Shown piece by piece: positions 21,604-33,459 of a DNA stretch of 64,000 nt. A program made the position numbers and the translations under genes. The stretch is taken from assembly GCA_033220425.1 (NCBI GenBank), contig CM065652.1:3720001-3784000 (forward strand). The letters are read 5' to 3'. Within the stretch, counting starts at the first letter, position 1. Every line of letters begins with the position of its first letter. A model generated the notes under the pieces. The model was not told the origin of the DNA and searched no databases. It saw only the letters and a list, made by a program, of their open reading frames with translations. Source of the stretch: Lepraria neglecta. Lineage: Eukaryota; Ascomycota; Lecanoromycetes; Lecanorales; Stereocaulaceae.

Positions 21604-22202
21604 ATGTCTGAGCTCGAAGATGAAAGACGGGAATCATGGGAATCACGCAATAGCGACCGATCCAATCCTTTGCCATCACATCACTATTCGGAGGACTTGG
21701 AGGAATCTTCATGGCGATGTAACGTAATGCGTTGCTTCGACGAGGCTACAACTCCTTTTGGAGCCACAGCTACAGACAGACTCTGGGAAAGAGCCTCGGA
21801 GCGTTGCGTCAACAAGCTAATTTAATCACGACATGGTCTCCTGTGTACTGCGAACACACTATACAGACATCTTTCCGACTATTTCGCGCCGGGTGGATAG
21901 TCGCATTCGGTCAGCCACAAGTACTCGATGGTGGAAGCCAATACGAGAGGATAGAAAGGCCCTTGCTGGAGCACAGAGATTTCACTAGTGCCCTGCTAGC
22001 CCTCCGTGATTATTCCGGACTATCCATCCCGCGTGGAGAGATTTCTGTCCAATATTTGGGAACGTCTCTGTTTTTGACTTTTTCTACCCCCAGGGAGCCC
22101 TGTTTATGGCGTGAGAGTTATGTTTTCTATCGTGTCGCAAATCGAGAGATCGCGTCACGCAGGAGCATCCAATTTGCTTTCTCCCGGGACCCTGCATGGT
22201 AA
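21604..22202 (+). CDS. Doubtful hypothetical frame(s)
   Basis: ATG 21604 opens a 73-aa acidic, Ser-rich frame (MSELEDERRESWESRNSDRS) ending 21825. An overlapping frame runs 21732-22202 with fairly even amino-acid use (TIQTSFRLFRAGWIVAFG; SVQYLGTSLFLTFSTPREP). They could be two parts of one gene shifted by one base, or chance. No family and no supporting splice sites. Confidence 0.2.
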
Positions 22203-22698
22203 GATTGGCAGGCTTCAATAGGATGGACATATTGAACGCCTTCCTGACAAAACCGTACCAAATTTGAACTCGTATTGGCTATTCTGGAAGAGTCGAAGCG
22301 AGAGAGAAAAGGCAAAGGTCCGTTGACAGCAGCTGGACGTGTTTGGCTGTGCAATCACAAAAATAGCGGCGCTAGGGAACGCTATTCACCACCATTGCCC
22401 AGTAAGCAGGGATCTGACAGGGATGGCCCGAGAAGCGTCTGTTTTGAGCCGAGCCCCTTGGATTTTAGTGGCCGCAGATCGGCGCTAGTTACTGTAGCGG
22501 AGGCTCCGCTTTTCCTGTTTCGTGTTCCTCCTGCTTCCTCCTCCTTTCCTCCTTAACAACAACATCACCCACACTCATTCAGCGCTTCAATTCTCACACT
22601 CGTTCATTCATCATCCAGTCGAACTCACCAGCAACTTCATCCTCAAAAATCACCAATCTCATCAACTAAACACTTTAATCAACCAAACTTCGATCAAC

Positions 22699-23309
22699 AT
22701 GCGTACCTCAGCCTTCCTCGCCGTCCCTGCCTTCACGGCTCTCGCTCTGGCACAAACTGTACGTCTTGAACTGCGTCTTGAACCTCTGACAATCATTGTA
22801 CTTCCCTCCAACGTTCATTTTTGACCCTCTGACACTGCGAGTGTAATGGTTTTCCGTGATCTTGTTGTCCTCCCCCCTGCCAGGCTTGTCATTGTTGTCC
22901 TTCCACTTACCTCTGCTAACACGTATACCTCTAGGGCTCCAACCCAGCACTATCATACATCACCCAGACCAATTCTCTCGGTGTCCCTACGGGCCAGCCA
23001 CTGCCAGTGACCACTCAACCAAAAGCTGTCACCACTCAGCCAGCCGTTGCTACAGGGCCAGCCACAGGTCCAGGCTCCACCCTCGTTGTCGTACCCTCGG
23101 GAGGTTCTGGCTCAGGCTCAGGCGGCACTAACGGCACCGTCAGCACTGGCAAGCTTGGCGCTACCAGCACGAGCAGCACCGGCGGCTCAACTGCCACCTC
23201 GAGCTCAGGATCCAGCACCAGCTCCGGCACCGGCTCGTCCGATGCTGGCCTCCTTGAGCCCATGCTTGGCCTCGGCTTCGCTGGTGTTCTCTTCGCTGCT
23301 TTCTTGTAA
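22699..23309 (+). CDS. GPI-anchored Ser/Thr/Gly-rich cell-wall protein
   Basis: A small extracellular protein predicted to be GPI-anchored to the plasma membrane or wall. Exon 1 (22699-22758) encodes the signal peptide (MRTSAFLAVPAFTALALAQT). A 176-nt intron (GTACGT..CTCTAG) leads to exon 2 (22935-23309) with no phase change; total 144 aa. The mature part begins GSNPALSYITQTNSLGVPTG. A TTQPKAVTTQPAVATGPAT segment follows, then a Gly/Ser/Thr linker, and the C-terminal hydrophobic tail LLEPMLGLGFAGVLFAAFL preceded by small residues (GSSDAG) suited to GPI transfer. No catalytic domain is present. Extensive O-mannosylation is likely. The CT-rich leader upstream (22540-22690) is a typical strong fungal promoter/5' UTR. 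Confidence 0.8.
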
Positions 23310-24525
23310 TCGGCCACCACTGAGGCTATCGTTCGCAACATCTATACCACTGTTTCCCTTGGCGGCATGATGGAGATGAGAGCTCCATGGGCGTTTTGCT
23401 TCTGAGCTTCGATTTTTCTCCACACAAGACTAAAAGTCTGATTGGCATTTTTCGGAGGATAAGGGACACATACCCGGTAATATGGTGCGAATCAGCGAGG
23501 CGATGGCGTGTTGATAAACATCGAGGATGATACATTTGTGCTTCGTGTATGGCTTCCAGTAAATAGAAAGGTCAATGGAAGAAAGACGTTGCCGCTCATA
23601 CTAGTCCTGACTGACCCAAAGGATGCGCTGACCTCACCGTTCAAACTAAGCAGTCGTGACTGCTTAGTAAAACACTGAGATATTGAATGGCATCTTGCGC
23701 ACCATATCCTTTCAGAGAATTCGACTCCAACGGTCTAGAAGTAGACATGCGATCCCCTCCTCCAGTAGCCAAACTTGTAAGAATGAGCTTGGTGCTGACT
23801 TCCCTCTGAAGCGCTTGGCGTCGGGTCACGTTTCACGATTGGTTTCCAGATCGCGAAGAACATAGCAAGTGCTGTTCATCCCAATATTTGAACACTGCAG
23901 GAATGCCTAATATGTAGCAAGAAAATGATGAAGTGGAGTCGATGCAACAGGTAGAAAATGGTCCGTGCATGCCGAACCCCCACTCTACTGACAGGGGTTA
24001 GTTCTAAAGGAGCGTTCTCCGCTAACATCATCACCTTTCAACCCCAACATTCCTTGACAGCCAGCGCTGAGACCCTGCGCTGGGATACGCTACTTAACTA
24101 CCTCAATCATACCAGCTGAGAGCACTGGAAGCCTCAGCGATCGCTTGAACGAAATCAGCACCCCAACGGCCAACTTTCCCAGCAATTCACTCGACGGACC
24201 ATCAATACTACCAATTGAACCACTGGCTTTCTACCGCTTTTATTGAGCATATCTGAGCTCTTACACCGACATACGCGGCTAATGCCAATTGCACGGGCTG
24301 CAATGGTACTCTGCTAACGGCTTACGCGCGCTGGAGGAAGTGGCTTCTTCAGGCACCCAGACTTCAACATTCCCTGATTTCAAAACTACAAAACCCGCTC
24401 CAACCCTCAATGCTATACAAAACTCGAAACATCTCGACACAAGTCTACCAATTCTCCTCCTAACGAATCTCCGCACCTCCTATCGCTATCAACACTCCCA
24501 CGGTGGCGCTCCCCAATCCCTTAAG
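23310..24525. other. Intergenic region and leader of the next gene
   Basis: No supported gene. An in-frame upstream extension of the next reading frame exists from 24289 but is of non-conserved composition, so I read it as 5' leader. Confidence 0.3.
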
Positions 24526-25869
24526 ATGTTCCTCACAATGTCCTGGTTTTGGCGCGGCTTCCAATCAGCAATCTTCTACTACGTCTCCTGCGCCCCGTGT
24601 TCAAAACTCGCCTACCAACGCAGACGGCGGAAAGAAAACAAACGCGCAAAAGCAGAGAAGGCACTGAGTGAAGCGGAAAACGGTTCTTATGTACACCCTC
24701 AACCATTTGAAGTGAACCCGTATTGGCAGGAGGAGATAGAGCTGGGTCCAGGTCCTCCGGTAAGGAAGGCTGTTAGAGACGGCAAGGGAAAGCCGGAGAA
24801 GCGAGGGAAGTCGAGGAAGTCGGGGACTACAACTCCATTGCAAATTGGTGGGGCTAGGAGCACGCCGAGAACGGGCGCGAGTAGTGCTGATACTGTCATT
24901 GGGAGTGAAGCTGCGGAGCTGGAGCGGAGTAGTGACGAGGCTTGGAACAAGAAGAGGTATCAGCGAGAGGATGAGATCCTCTGGGGACTAGAGAACCAGG
25001 ACACGAACTCTACGGGCATGGCGCCAGTGTCGAGGTCAGCCAGCGGCTCCAGGTACCAGTACTACGCACGAAACCCAGCAATCAATGACCTGCATCCTCC
25101 GGTCGTAAGCACGCACCCGACCAACCGGACCGAAACACGGTGGATGCTCCAACCACCGCCTAAAGCAAGAATCATGGATGGTAAAGAGAGGGCAGATATA
25201 GCGAATAGAAGTCGCAGCGGAAGTGGCGGTAGCTATGGCAGCAGGAGTAGCAGGGGGAAAGCATCAGAAATAAGCCTAGGCCGTCAGGTTGGTGAACGGA
25301 TGATGGAGACGAAGCTTAAGCGTGGAGAACACCCACCATCCACAGGAGTGAGCAGAGGTCCTTCTGCTCGAAGTAACGTGTCAGCCAGATCAACAGCAGC
25401 ACGGGGTCAACCGCACGACAGAGATCTCAATCACCTCTCTCCCTCATCGAGATCTGAGTCCCCACAATGCAAACTGCCACAGCCACCAACCCTCTCCATC
25501 ACCACCGAACCCTCTCTCCTCTCTCCACCACATTCTCGTCCACCACTCTCAATTATACCTTCCTCCTCTTTACCGCAGAAACAGAAGGACAGGCCACCGC
25601 ATCTGCGTCCCCCACTTCTATCTACAAACAGCGTCTCCTCCCTCCACATGCTCCAAGAGCTAGTCGTTCCGGCTACGAAACTCAACAGGAATTCTTCCCC
25701 GCTGCCTGAGGGAGCAGGCAACGTTAAGCTGCCGCCTGTGAGCCATCAGGAGGATGTGGATCTGAGACTGCCGGAGGTTGAGAGCTGGTTTCCGGAAAAT
25801 GGGTTGAATTTCCCTGGTGGGAAGAGGGAGCGTACGGGACATGCGCATCGGTGGAGTATGGACATTTAA
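24526..25869 (+). CDS. Conserved fungal Ser/Arg/Pro-rich protein with N-terminal Cys/Trp segment
   Basis: Uncharacterised protein of about 447 aa. The frame is open from 24289, but the recognisable part begins MFLTMSWFWRGFQSAIFYYV (ATG 24526; the in-frame ATG 24538, giving MSWFW, is equally good). The N terminus has a short hydrophobic stretch and a CAPC motif followed by a basic helix (RRRRKENKRAKAEKALSEAE). Next is HPQPFEVNPYWQEEIELGPG, after which the protein is low-complexity: Lys/Arg/Gly, Ser/Arg (NRSRSGSGGSYGSRSSRGKA) and Pro/Ser tracts. A last ordered motif, VESWFPENGLNFPGGKRERT, ends it. Such proteins recur in Pezizomycotina, from memory, with no assigned role. The Ser/Arg tracts suggest phosphorylation. 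Confidence 0.6.
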   Translation: MFLTMSWFWRGFQSAIFYYVSCAPCSKLAYQRRRRKENKRAKAEKALSEAENGSYVHPQPFEVNPYWQEEIELGPGPPVRKAVRDGKGKPEKRGKSRKSGTTTPLQIGGARSTPRTGASSADTVIGSEAAELERSSDEAWNKKRYQREDEILWGLENQDTNSTGMAPVSRSASGSRYQYYARNPAINDLHPPVVSTHPTNRTETRWMLQPPPKARIMDGKERADIANRSRSGSGGSYGSRSSRGKASEISLGRQVGERMMETKLKRGEHPPSTGVSRGPSARSNVSARSTAARGQPHDRDLNHLSPSSRSESPQCKLPQPPTLSITTEPSLLSPPHSRPPLSIIPSSSLPQKQKDRPPHLRPPLLSTNSVSSLHMLQELVVPATKLNRNSSPLPEGAGNVKLPPVSHQEDVDLRLPEVESWFPENGLNFPGGKRERTGHAHRWSMDI

Positions 25870-26726
25870 ACACCATCCAGGCAACATGGGATTGGGGTGT
25901 ATATATACGTTTTGGTCAGCCTGATAAGCGAAGGCGTTGAAAATGGCATACACGGCGTTCTTTGCATTTCCTTCATCGTACTACTTTGAGCGTTTCAGCA
26001 GGTTTGCTTTATGAACCAAGTCATGCATTGAGCGAGCGTGTTTGAACTTTTAAAGGATTGCTTCGAAAGACGATTTTGGACCGGAGGGGTGGGAGAGGTA
26101 GTTACTATTAAAGTACATGCTACTAGGTGGGTACAAAGATAGACATGAAAACTATTTCAACCTCCTAGGTGACAGAGATGTGCGATCGGGTTTTGGTCCT
26201 ACTGGCCGGACTTGCTCACAGATAGTCCCAATATTTTGGAAACCTTTAAGGGTTAGTTGAAAAACGACCTCTTGGAAACATGGCTGTAGAAAACGCTGTT
26301 GTAGACATTGGGAAGTTCTGAAAGGACCCTGGGTAGATATCAACGCTTAAGGTTTTGAAGCCTGCCCAGGCTTGGCGTCCAACGTCCTCCCTCTAGACAA
26401 CCGACACAACCATCTCTTCTGCCTTCAGCGACCAGAACCTACCTCGATGCCAGTATTTATCTGCAAGGCATTCCCCTCCTCTCACCGACTCCCCCACAGA
26501 ATGGCTTCAAGGCTTAAATCCTATCGCCGAGCTCGAGCCCGGTATGTCCGCAGAATGCGATGAAGTCAGCTTTCACAATGCGAATGAGCTGCTGAGGAAT
26601 CCCATCATGGATATATATACCGTCCAGCTGCTGCCCTGGCTTGGGAAATCTCTCCATTACCTGAGACCGCCGTAGAGGGTTTCAATTGGCTTTGAAGCAA
26701 GTACAATCGCAGAAACAACGGCAGCT
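25870..26726. other. Intergenic region
   Basis: 3' region of the preceding gene and promoter of the aldo-keto reductase. No supported frame. Confidence 0.35.
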
Positions 26727-27962
26727 ATGGCAGAATTACCCAAATCAGTCAAAGAGTCCATCGAAGCCACCAAAGCCGAATACAAACAACTGGGCAAGAG
26801 CGGCCTTCGCGTCTCAGTGCCAATCCTAGGTGCCATGTCCTTCGGCGATGAGCGCTGGCAGCCATGGGTGCTTGGAGAGGAAAAGGTATACCTCTCCTCC
26901 CCTCCCCACTCTCCTTTTCCGCCTAAACATATCTAACTAATACACCTCAGGCCCTCCCCATCCTCAAAGCCGCCTACGACATGGGTGTCAACACCTGGGA
27001 CACAGCAAACGTCTACTCCAACGGCGCCTCCGAAGAAATCATCGGCAAAGCAATCAAGAAATATAACATCCCCCGCGACAAAGTCGTGATTCTGACGAAA
27101 TGCTTTGGGGCTGTGGGGGAGGCGCCTGAGGTAAGGAGTACGAGTCTTGCGGCTCATCTTCCTAAGAGTAAAGATTATATCAACCACATCGGTATCTCTC
27201 CCTCCCCTACCCAGCTTCGCCTTCCCATCATGACTGCTAACACATCGCCCCTACTCAGGTCTCTCCCGTCAAGCCATCCTTACTGCTGTCGACGCCTCCT
27301 TGAAGCGCCTTGGAACAGACTACATAGACCTCTATCAAATCCACCGTTTCGACCCAGCCACACCTATCGAAGAGACCATGTCAACCCTCCACGACCTCGT
27401 CCGCTTGGGGAAGGTACGGTATATCGGTGCTAGCAGTATGTGGGCCCACCAATTCGCCCTAATGCAATTCACCGCCGAGAAATACGGCTGGACGAAATTC
27501 ATCAGCATGCAAAACCACTATTCACTCCTCTACCGCGAGGAAGAGCGCGAGATGAATAAATTCTGCGATTTGACGGGTGTGGGATTGATACCCTGGGGTC
27601 CGCTTGCGAGGGGATTTTTGGCGCGGCCGTTTGAGGGGGAGATGGCGACGACGGAGAGGAGTCGGGCTGAGTATGGGAGTGCCAAGGCTGTGACGGGGAG
27701 TATTATGTATCCGCCGCCTATTACGGAGGCGGACGAGGCGATTGTTGGACGGGTTAAGGAGTTAAGCGAGAGGAAGGGGTGGTGTATGAGTCAGGTGGCA
27801 TTAGCGTGGATTAATAAGAGGATTAGTAGTCCGATTATTGGATTTAGCAGTGTGCAAAGGATGGAGGAGGCTGTTGAAGCTAAGGGCAAATCGCTGAGTG
27901 AAGAGGAAGAGAATTTTCTTGAAGAAGTCCATGTCAACAGGAGTATTAGTGGGCACGTCTGA
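26727..27962 (+). CDS. Aldo-keto reductase (voltage-gated K-channel beta/YPR127-like group)
   Basis: NADPH-dependent (beta/alpha)8-barrel oxidoreductase of broad carbonyl specificity, cytosolic. Exons: 26727-26885, 26951-27191 and 27259-27962, giving 367 aa; introns are 65 nt (GTATAC..CTCAG) and 67 nt (GTATCT..CTCAG). The N terminus has [20 protein letters not shown]. The tetrad is complete: Asp70 and Tyr75 in [19 protein letters not shown], Lys103 in VILTKCFG and His162 in LYQIHRFD. Further conserved pieces are [39 protein letters not shown] and [11 protein letters not shown]. The NADPH 2'-phosphate loop is around [19 protein letters not shown]. Introns, phases and length are all normal. Confidence 0.94.
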
Positions 27963-29676
27963 TTGGAGCTTGGACAACACTTGGATCTAGCAAGAATAGA
28001 AAGCTCCAAAAGCCTGGTGGTATGTTCATGTTATGATTTCCTGTTGTGGCTGACTTGATAGGATGGTCCGGGGAGATCTGATAGCTTGTGGTGCGTTTCA
28101 CATCGGAACCGATCAACCTTTGGGCACCTCCTTACGGGCCGAGTACCTCCCATTAGACGATTCTCCCTACGAGCAGACTAAAAATCGAGGGTGCCTTACA
28201 TAAAACTTTGCGGAACCAACTGCTTTCTTTCAACGTGGTATAGCAGGGCTGAATGTCTGTTTACACAATTTTCCCTCTTCCCTCCTAATCCCTAGTTCTC
28301 TTTCACCGTTGGTCATCTTTAATGCGATCATCCACTGCTAGTCTATTCTCCTTGTCAGGTCCAATGCATTCTGCCAGCTGCACGCTGCGCTGCGCTGCGC
28401 TGTTACTTCGCAATAGTTTTCATTTCAAACCCTTTTGTATCAACATCTCGCAGTTTTTGTCCAGCATACTCCCGAACGTGCTTCTGTCACAGCGTTCTCG
28501 TGCACTTGACGTTGGATATGCTACACCAAACGCGGAATATCTATAAACTACTAAGCAAATCCCGATGCGTGATTCAGCATCCCACTCCTACTAGCAATTC
28601 GACGTCACTAGGACCTTCTGTTAAGATCGTGACTCAAGATGCTGTCCCATAGCAGCCATAGTACTAGAGATATACCGAGGTGACGCAGATGCGGATGGGG
28701 TGGGATCACACTAGTGTTCCACATATCTAGCTCTCGTGTTTGACCTATAAAGTTACACGCAACACAGTCAACAGCCTCACCAGGTTTCAGGCCCAAAGCG
28801 GGAACATGTTCGTTGTGGTTCTTATCCTGGGCCATCCCCTGCGCCAATGGGGGGTCAACAGCCACGGAGGTGTATCTCTTGTGCGAACAGGCGACCCTAT
28901 AGCGTGGCTATTGGTTTGTTTCACTTTACAAACTCGTGGGCTTCACGTCTTTTCTTCTGACTTCGTTGGACCTCTTACTTGTGTTCTATATGGCATATCT
29001 ACAGAAAGGCTGCAATCGCTGCTCGTTTCATGTGGTATGCAATGCCTCCATCACAGCAAGTCTACATAGACCAACGGCATCCATTCTCGTCAAATCCGGC
29101 TGGGGTTGACGCATCTCAGTCACAGAGCTCGAAAAGCCAAGACATGTCTTTCTCCTCTCTCCACGAAAACAGTTGAAATACTTTGCAGGTTTCTTCCAGA
29201 GTTCAATGCGTTCGAGTCTTGATGTTCCTTCGCTCTGCTTCTCATATCTACCTATATGCATGCATCATCTCCCGTAGCCTCTACGATCGCAAGCATGCAT
29301 ATCTCCCTCCCTCCTCTTCCTCCCACTCACCATAGAAGAGATCTTTTGTACCCCCCAAGGGCATGAATGCGCTGGCGCTGTAGATGAGGTTGGTAAGTTC
29401 GGTGGAGGTGGTTGGCTGGTAGGGAATGATGCGTTGGGGATAGAGAGTTGTTGACATGGATGAGATGACACCCCGTTGGATTCACTTTTTTATGTCTATG
29501 TTGCGGACTATCTATCCAATATCCCATGCTGCATGGAAATTATATCTATCGGTAAGACTGTAATGATACACTGCAATGTATGACATGATATGATATGAGC
29601 TCCTGGTTTTTTCAAAGAGCACAACACCTGATGATCCCTTTTGCATGCCATAGAAAAACGATTGCACCCCTCTCCT
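27963..29676. other. 1.7-kb intergenic region
   Basis: No frame on either strand has recognisable protein composition. A CTGCGCTGCGCTGCGCTGTT triplet of CTGCG units lies near 28383-28402. The stretch lies between convergent genes, so it probably holds two 3' UTRs. Confidence 0.35.
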
Positions 29677-30587
29677 CTATCCACTAATGCGCTCCCCTTT
29701 GTTAACCGCCATAATCAACCCCACAGCCACCCCGGCCGCCACAGCCCCAACAAGCAGCATTTGGAACGCCCCCTTATAAGCCTTCCATATGTTTCCCCTC
29801 GTCCTCCATCCCACATTAACGCCGGTCTTTAGGTACCCGAAGACAAGTAAGGCAATGGCTTCGATGCCGATGCTGATGTAGAGCCCTCGGTAAACATCGT
29901 CTGCTGGCACACAGATGTATGGGAACAGGCCTATTAATCCAGCGAAGAAGTAGCATGCGCCAAGTGTGCCGGCCGATTTGAAGGGGCGTTTATTGTCTGG
30001 TTCCTTGAGTTGGTGGTGGAAGCGGGCAATGAATTCGGTCTGCTTTTCAGCACTAGTGGATAGAATGTCACGTTTCATGATGGCGAGGGCTTCTGGAGAG
30101 AAGTCCCATTTGGTGAAGAGGTCGTCTATTATTGTGGGGACATAGTCTGGGGTTGTAGGATCTTCGACTTGGGCTCGCGTATCTTGAACAATCGCTTGAT
30201 AAGATTCGCTGGCAAGTGTTAGTGTTGTTCTTCTTATTTTGGGCGAAGTGTTTGAAGGGATACTTACCGTTCGCATTTGGCTTGCAGTAGGCCGCCGAGT
30301 GCCATCGACAAGGCACCAGCGGTTAACTCCGCCAGGCCGGCCAACATCACATAACGAGCGTTTTGGACGATCCCTGCTAAGCTGGCTGTTAAGGCGAATG
30401 GGACTGTCATTCCATCTGAGGTGCCCATGACCGCATCCTCTGTAGTTTGTGAGGAGGGTTTCAGGTCGATATTTGCGATTCGTGACCAGAACCCTGGTGT
30501 TTTGACGGCGGATGCTTGAGGACCAGCCACCTTCTGGGTAGGTCTCTGGGATTCCAGTTCGATGTTGCTGGCACCATCCGTGTCCAT
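29677..30587 (-). CDS. Vacuolar iron transporter family (Ccc1/VIT1-like)
   Basis: Predicted vacuolar-membrane Fe2+/Mn2+-H+ exchanger that detoxifies and stores iron. Exons: 30587-30268 and 30208-29677 with a 59-nt intron (GTAAGT..GCCAG), 283 aa. The first membrane segment carries the family motif DAVMGTSDGMTVPFALTASL; a second follows as LAGLAELTAGALSMALGGLL. The hydrophilic metal-binding helices are around RESYQAIVQDTRAQVE and IIDDLFTKWDFSPEALAIMK, rich in Glu/Asp. The last three TM helices come from GTLGACYFFAGLIGLFPYI onward, with KTGVNVGWRTRGNIWKAYKG before the final helix. The 38-residue N terminus is polar. Fungal CCC1 genes are often under CCAAT/HapX iron control; I did not find a clear site. 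Confidence 0.9.
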
Positions 30588-31478
30588 CTTGTCGGAAGTG
30601 ATTGAGTTTGAGTCGAAAGAAGATGGTGGTCTCGATGTTTCTGGGTGTGAGTGTTAGAGAAGAGGGGTAGGTCATGCTGATCACAAAAGAAGACGATGGC
30701 GTCGTTACCGGAGCGTATACCGGGGCGGAAGATATGATAGAGGCAAACTTACTTGATATTTTATGCTTGGCATCGCCATATGGATACATCTCGTTGTTCT
30801 TTTCTGAGCACACGTACCAACTTGTCCAAGCTGATGGGATTGAGAGTGTGTTTGGGCATCCGGTAGACATCTTTATAAGGAATGGATATTCTCTAGCTGG
30901 GAAAAGGCTCGGGAATGAGGTCAATTAAAGCGTTAGGTTCAGTATCAAAACCTTCGGCCGAGTTTTGGATGGGCCGACGACGTCAGGTTTCGGCCTTTGA
31001 ACAAGTGCGGCGTCTAGAGGATGTTGACGACATTAAGAACAAGTACTGTGCAAGTTGATCAAGAGCAGGTGACGGGAGTGGGAGTGTCACCACGGTGTAT
31101 GCGGAAATGGGAAAAATTCGACCAATCAGAGAATGCATATTTGTCAGCAAGGTTTGCCTTGACAATTTGCAGCGCTAAGTCGCAACAAGGCATGGACAAT
31201 GCATCTCTTAGAGGCATTTTGTTTAAAAAACTTCAAGAGGGTAAACAGATTGCCAGCCAGGGCACTGTCGGGTGTATGCTTACCTTAAGCGACGTACCTC
31301 TGTAGCTTTGACATATCATACGCGATGCTTAGCTCTTTCTGCTGTTGTAGCTATTATGCATCTCAGCATGTGAAACAAAGGGGGAATCGCTGAATGGCTT
31401 TATGCATGGCGTCCGTTGAAGGTCTACCCCGGATTCTGCGACGGCCAGAGCCGCGGCGATGCAGGTAGGTCCGGTACC
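30588..31478. other. Intergenic region
   Basis: Contains the VIT promoter and the 3' side of the ERCC1 gene. No supported frame. Confidence 0.3.
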
Positions 31479-32648
31479 TTATTCTTTCCGTAGCTTTGCC
31501 AACGCGGCTGCCATGCCTTCGCTCAGACTTTCTTGTGTCTTGCTAGACGACTTCATCGGCGAACGTTTCTCTTTGGGCTCGCCGCCCTTATTTGCTCCTT
31601 GATCTTCCTTCTCTGCAGTAGCCAAGAGCAAGGCTTCCTCTTCGTCATCACCAGGTTCCCAAAGAGGCACATCAGCCGCCGGTCTCTTTGCTGGTTGTTG
31701 CTGGACGTGTTGCGTTGAGCTGGGCTTGGAGGAAGATTGTTGTCTCGTTGGTGTTCCGCCTGCCGGAATTGGTAGAGAGCCTACGCCTATGTTGTCTTCT
31801 GCATCCTCAAATAGGCTGTTCTCTCTTGACAAGCCCGCCGAGCTTTCTCCTCGGGGTAAATCTATCGAGCTCTCCTCCCTGCCCAATCCAACACCTCTCT
31901 TGGCTGCTTTCTTGAGGCGAAAGTTTTCGTGTACTGTGCCGCACCATCTCTGCACTTTTTTCTCACCCCAACCCGTGATCTCTCCAATCTCTTCTGGCCT
32001 AGCATTGACGGCAGCTCTGACGCTTCCAAACGAGGATACCAGACTCAATGCATCGGTCTTATTGATGCTTCTCGGCACGGTGATGAACTCTACCAGTTTC
32101 TCGCTGTAGGATGTGGCTTGATGTGCACGGATGGATTGTGGCGAAGCATGCTCGTATGATTTGTAGAGTTCGAGGTAGCGCCCAGCTTCTTGCGCTGACC
32201 AGCAGAGAATAAGCGTCAGGTTGTTGATCAAGCTTGTCTTGCTCAATTCCTTCAATGACTCTTCATGGTTCTGTATGTCGACCATGGTCAACAAGACCCG
32301 CAGGTTGTACTTGTGCCCTAAAGCGCGTATTCGAGAGTAGATGTATTCCGGGTGTAGACGATGATATTTCAGACTGAGGAACAGGGCACAAGTCGTAGCG
32401 CCAAGGACGTAGTCTGCAGGGATGTCGCCGTATTCCCATGGTAGAGAGCGTATGTAATTGAGAGATGGGTTACCTTTTTGGCGAGGGGAGACGAGAATGG
32501 CAGATGGGGCTGCGCGGCTTGGGAGAGCTTGGGGTTTGGGTTGTTGGACTTTGGGGGCGGCAATGGATGGGCTTGACGCGGGAGCACTTCTCTCAACAGC
32601 GTCTGCTATGGCAGCGAAGTCAGCATCATCGCCAAAGTCGTCGTCCAT
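31479..32648 (-). CDS. ERCC1/Rad10/Swi10 DNA-repair endonuclease subunit
   Basis: Non-catalytic partner of XPF/Rad1 that makes the 5' incision in nucleotide excision repair and trims 3' flaps in recombination; nuclear. Single exon of 389 aa. After an acidic and Pro-rich N terminus, the central domain starts KGNPSLNYIRSLPWEYGDIP (about residue 58). It includes DYVLGATTCALFLSLKYHRL, HKYNLRVLLTMVDIQNHEES and LILCWSAQEAGRYLELYKSY, the ERCC1 core that binds DNA and the XPA-like partner. A tandem helix-hairpin-helix follows (ALSLVSSFGSVRAAVNARPE, then ITGWGEKKVQRWCG) for XPF pairing. The last 130 residues are a fungal-type Ser/Gln/acidic tail. As in other ERCC1 proteins there is no nuclease motif. 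Confidence 0.95.
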   Translation of the reverse strand: MDDDFGDDADFAAIADAVERSAPASSPSIAAPKVQQPKPQALPSRAAPSAILVSPRQKGNPSLNYIRSLPWEYGDIPADYVLGATTCALFLSLKYHRLHPEYIYSRIRALGHKYNLRVLLTMVDIQNHEESLKELSKTSLINNLTLILCWSAQEAGRYLELYKSYEHASPQSIRAHQATSYSEKLVEFITVPRSINKTDALSLVSSFGSVRAAVNARPEEIGEITGWGEKKVQRWCGTVHENFRLKKAAKRGVGLGREESSIDLPRGESSAGLSRENSLFEDAEDNIGVGSLPIPAGGTPTRQQSSSKPSSTQHVQQQPAKRPAADVPLWEPGDDEEEALLLATAEKEDQGANKGGEPKEKRSPMKSSSKTQESLSEGMAAALAKLRKE

Positions 32649-33222
32649 GATGATTTTCAGCTAGGACGATGATAGTAATGAAGCATCAGGGGAGGCGTGC
32701 TGGGAGATTTAGTGGTGGAAAGCCGGGCGCCGGAGCGCAAAGCTGTTCACCCCCCAACCGTTCACCTTGCTCTAACTCCATAGATACGAAGTTTGACAAT
32801 ATATTTTTGCGTATGAAATTGTGGATTTTGTACGTCTCTAAAAGGCTGGTACGGAATCTTTTGTCGTAATTTGCCTGGTTGGTGAATTGTAGAGCTCTGC
32901 AAGTTTTCGCTGCCTGCGCCCCTAGGAAAGCCCTAGCGTTGTACCCCGGAGCGATAATTCCGGGCGGCAGCCCTACCAGGCTGGCCAGTTGGGGAGTTTG
33001 TTTGGACGGTTGGAGGGTGAACCCTTCTATTACGGCATCGTCATCGCTCCTGCCCCACTACCACTCACGCCATTCTCATCCCTGACAACTCTTCAACTAC
33101 AGTACACACCTAAGACGCTTGGAATACATCTACTGACGACTCAACACTTAACTCAAATCCCTGTACAACCGTCAAGCCATCAACATACTCAATCGAAGGC
33201 TCCACCACCCGCCACCTTCAGC
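32649..33222. other. Intergenic region, divergent promoter
   Basis: Lies between the ERCC1 start (minus) and the next plus gene. The CT-rich stretch just before 33223 looks like a fungal 5' leader. No other feature. Confidence 0.35.
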
Positions 33223-33459
33223 ATGCCTTCCCTCTCCTCCCTCACCCGCAGCGATAAACCCTCCAACAGTGACACCTCGATCGATCCTGAATCAGTTACC
33301 AATAAAGTCTCCTCCGCAATGGACTCAAGCAGCGGTTCGGCGGGCGACGAAGCGAAAGCCGGCATTTCGCAGACTTCGTCAGAAGCATCTAAAGCAGCGG
33401 ATAAATTGTATGAGGAAAACATCGAAGATGAATACGCTAAGAGAGAGGGTGGAGCGTAA
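33223..33459 (+). CDS. Small conserved acidic protein (78 aa)
   Basis: ATG 33223 (CTTCAGCATGCC) opens a hydrophilic, Ser-rich protein (MPSLSSLTRSDKPSNSDTSI) without membrane segments. It ends in a helical charged motif, AADKLYEENIEDEYAKREGG. That C-terminal pattern (EYAKREGGA) is familiar from small fungal proteins of unknown role; this is from memory. Intron-less. The frame is open farther upstream (from 32989), but that part reads as leader. Confidence 0.55.
   Translation: MPSLSSLTRSDKPSNSDTSIDPESVTNKVSSAMDSSSGSAGDEAKAGISQTSSEASKAADKLYEENIEDEYAKREGGA

Noticed and set aside
24289-24525. N-terminal 79-residue extension of the Ser/Arg-rich protein
   Set aside because: It lacks the composition of the rest and precedes a recognisable start (MFLTMSWFW), so it is treated as leader.
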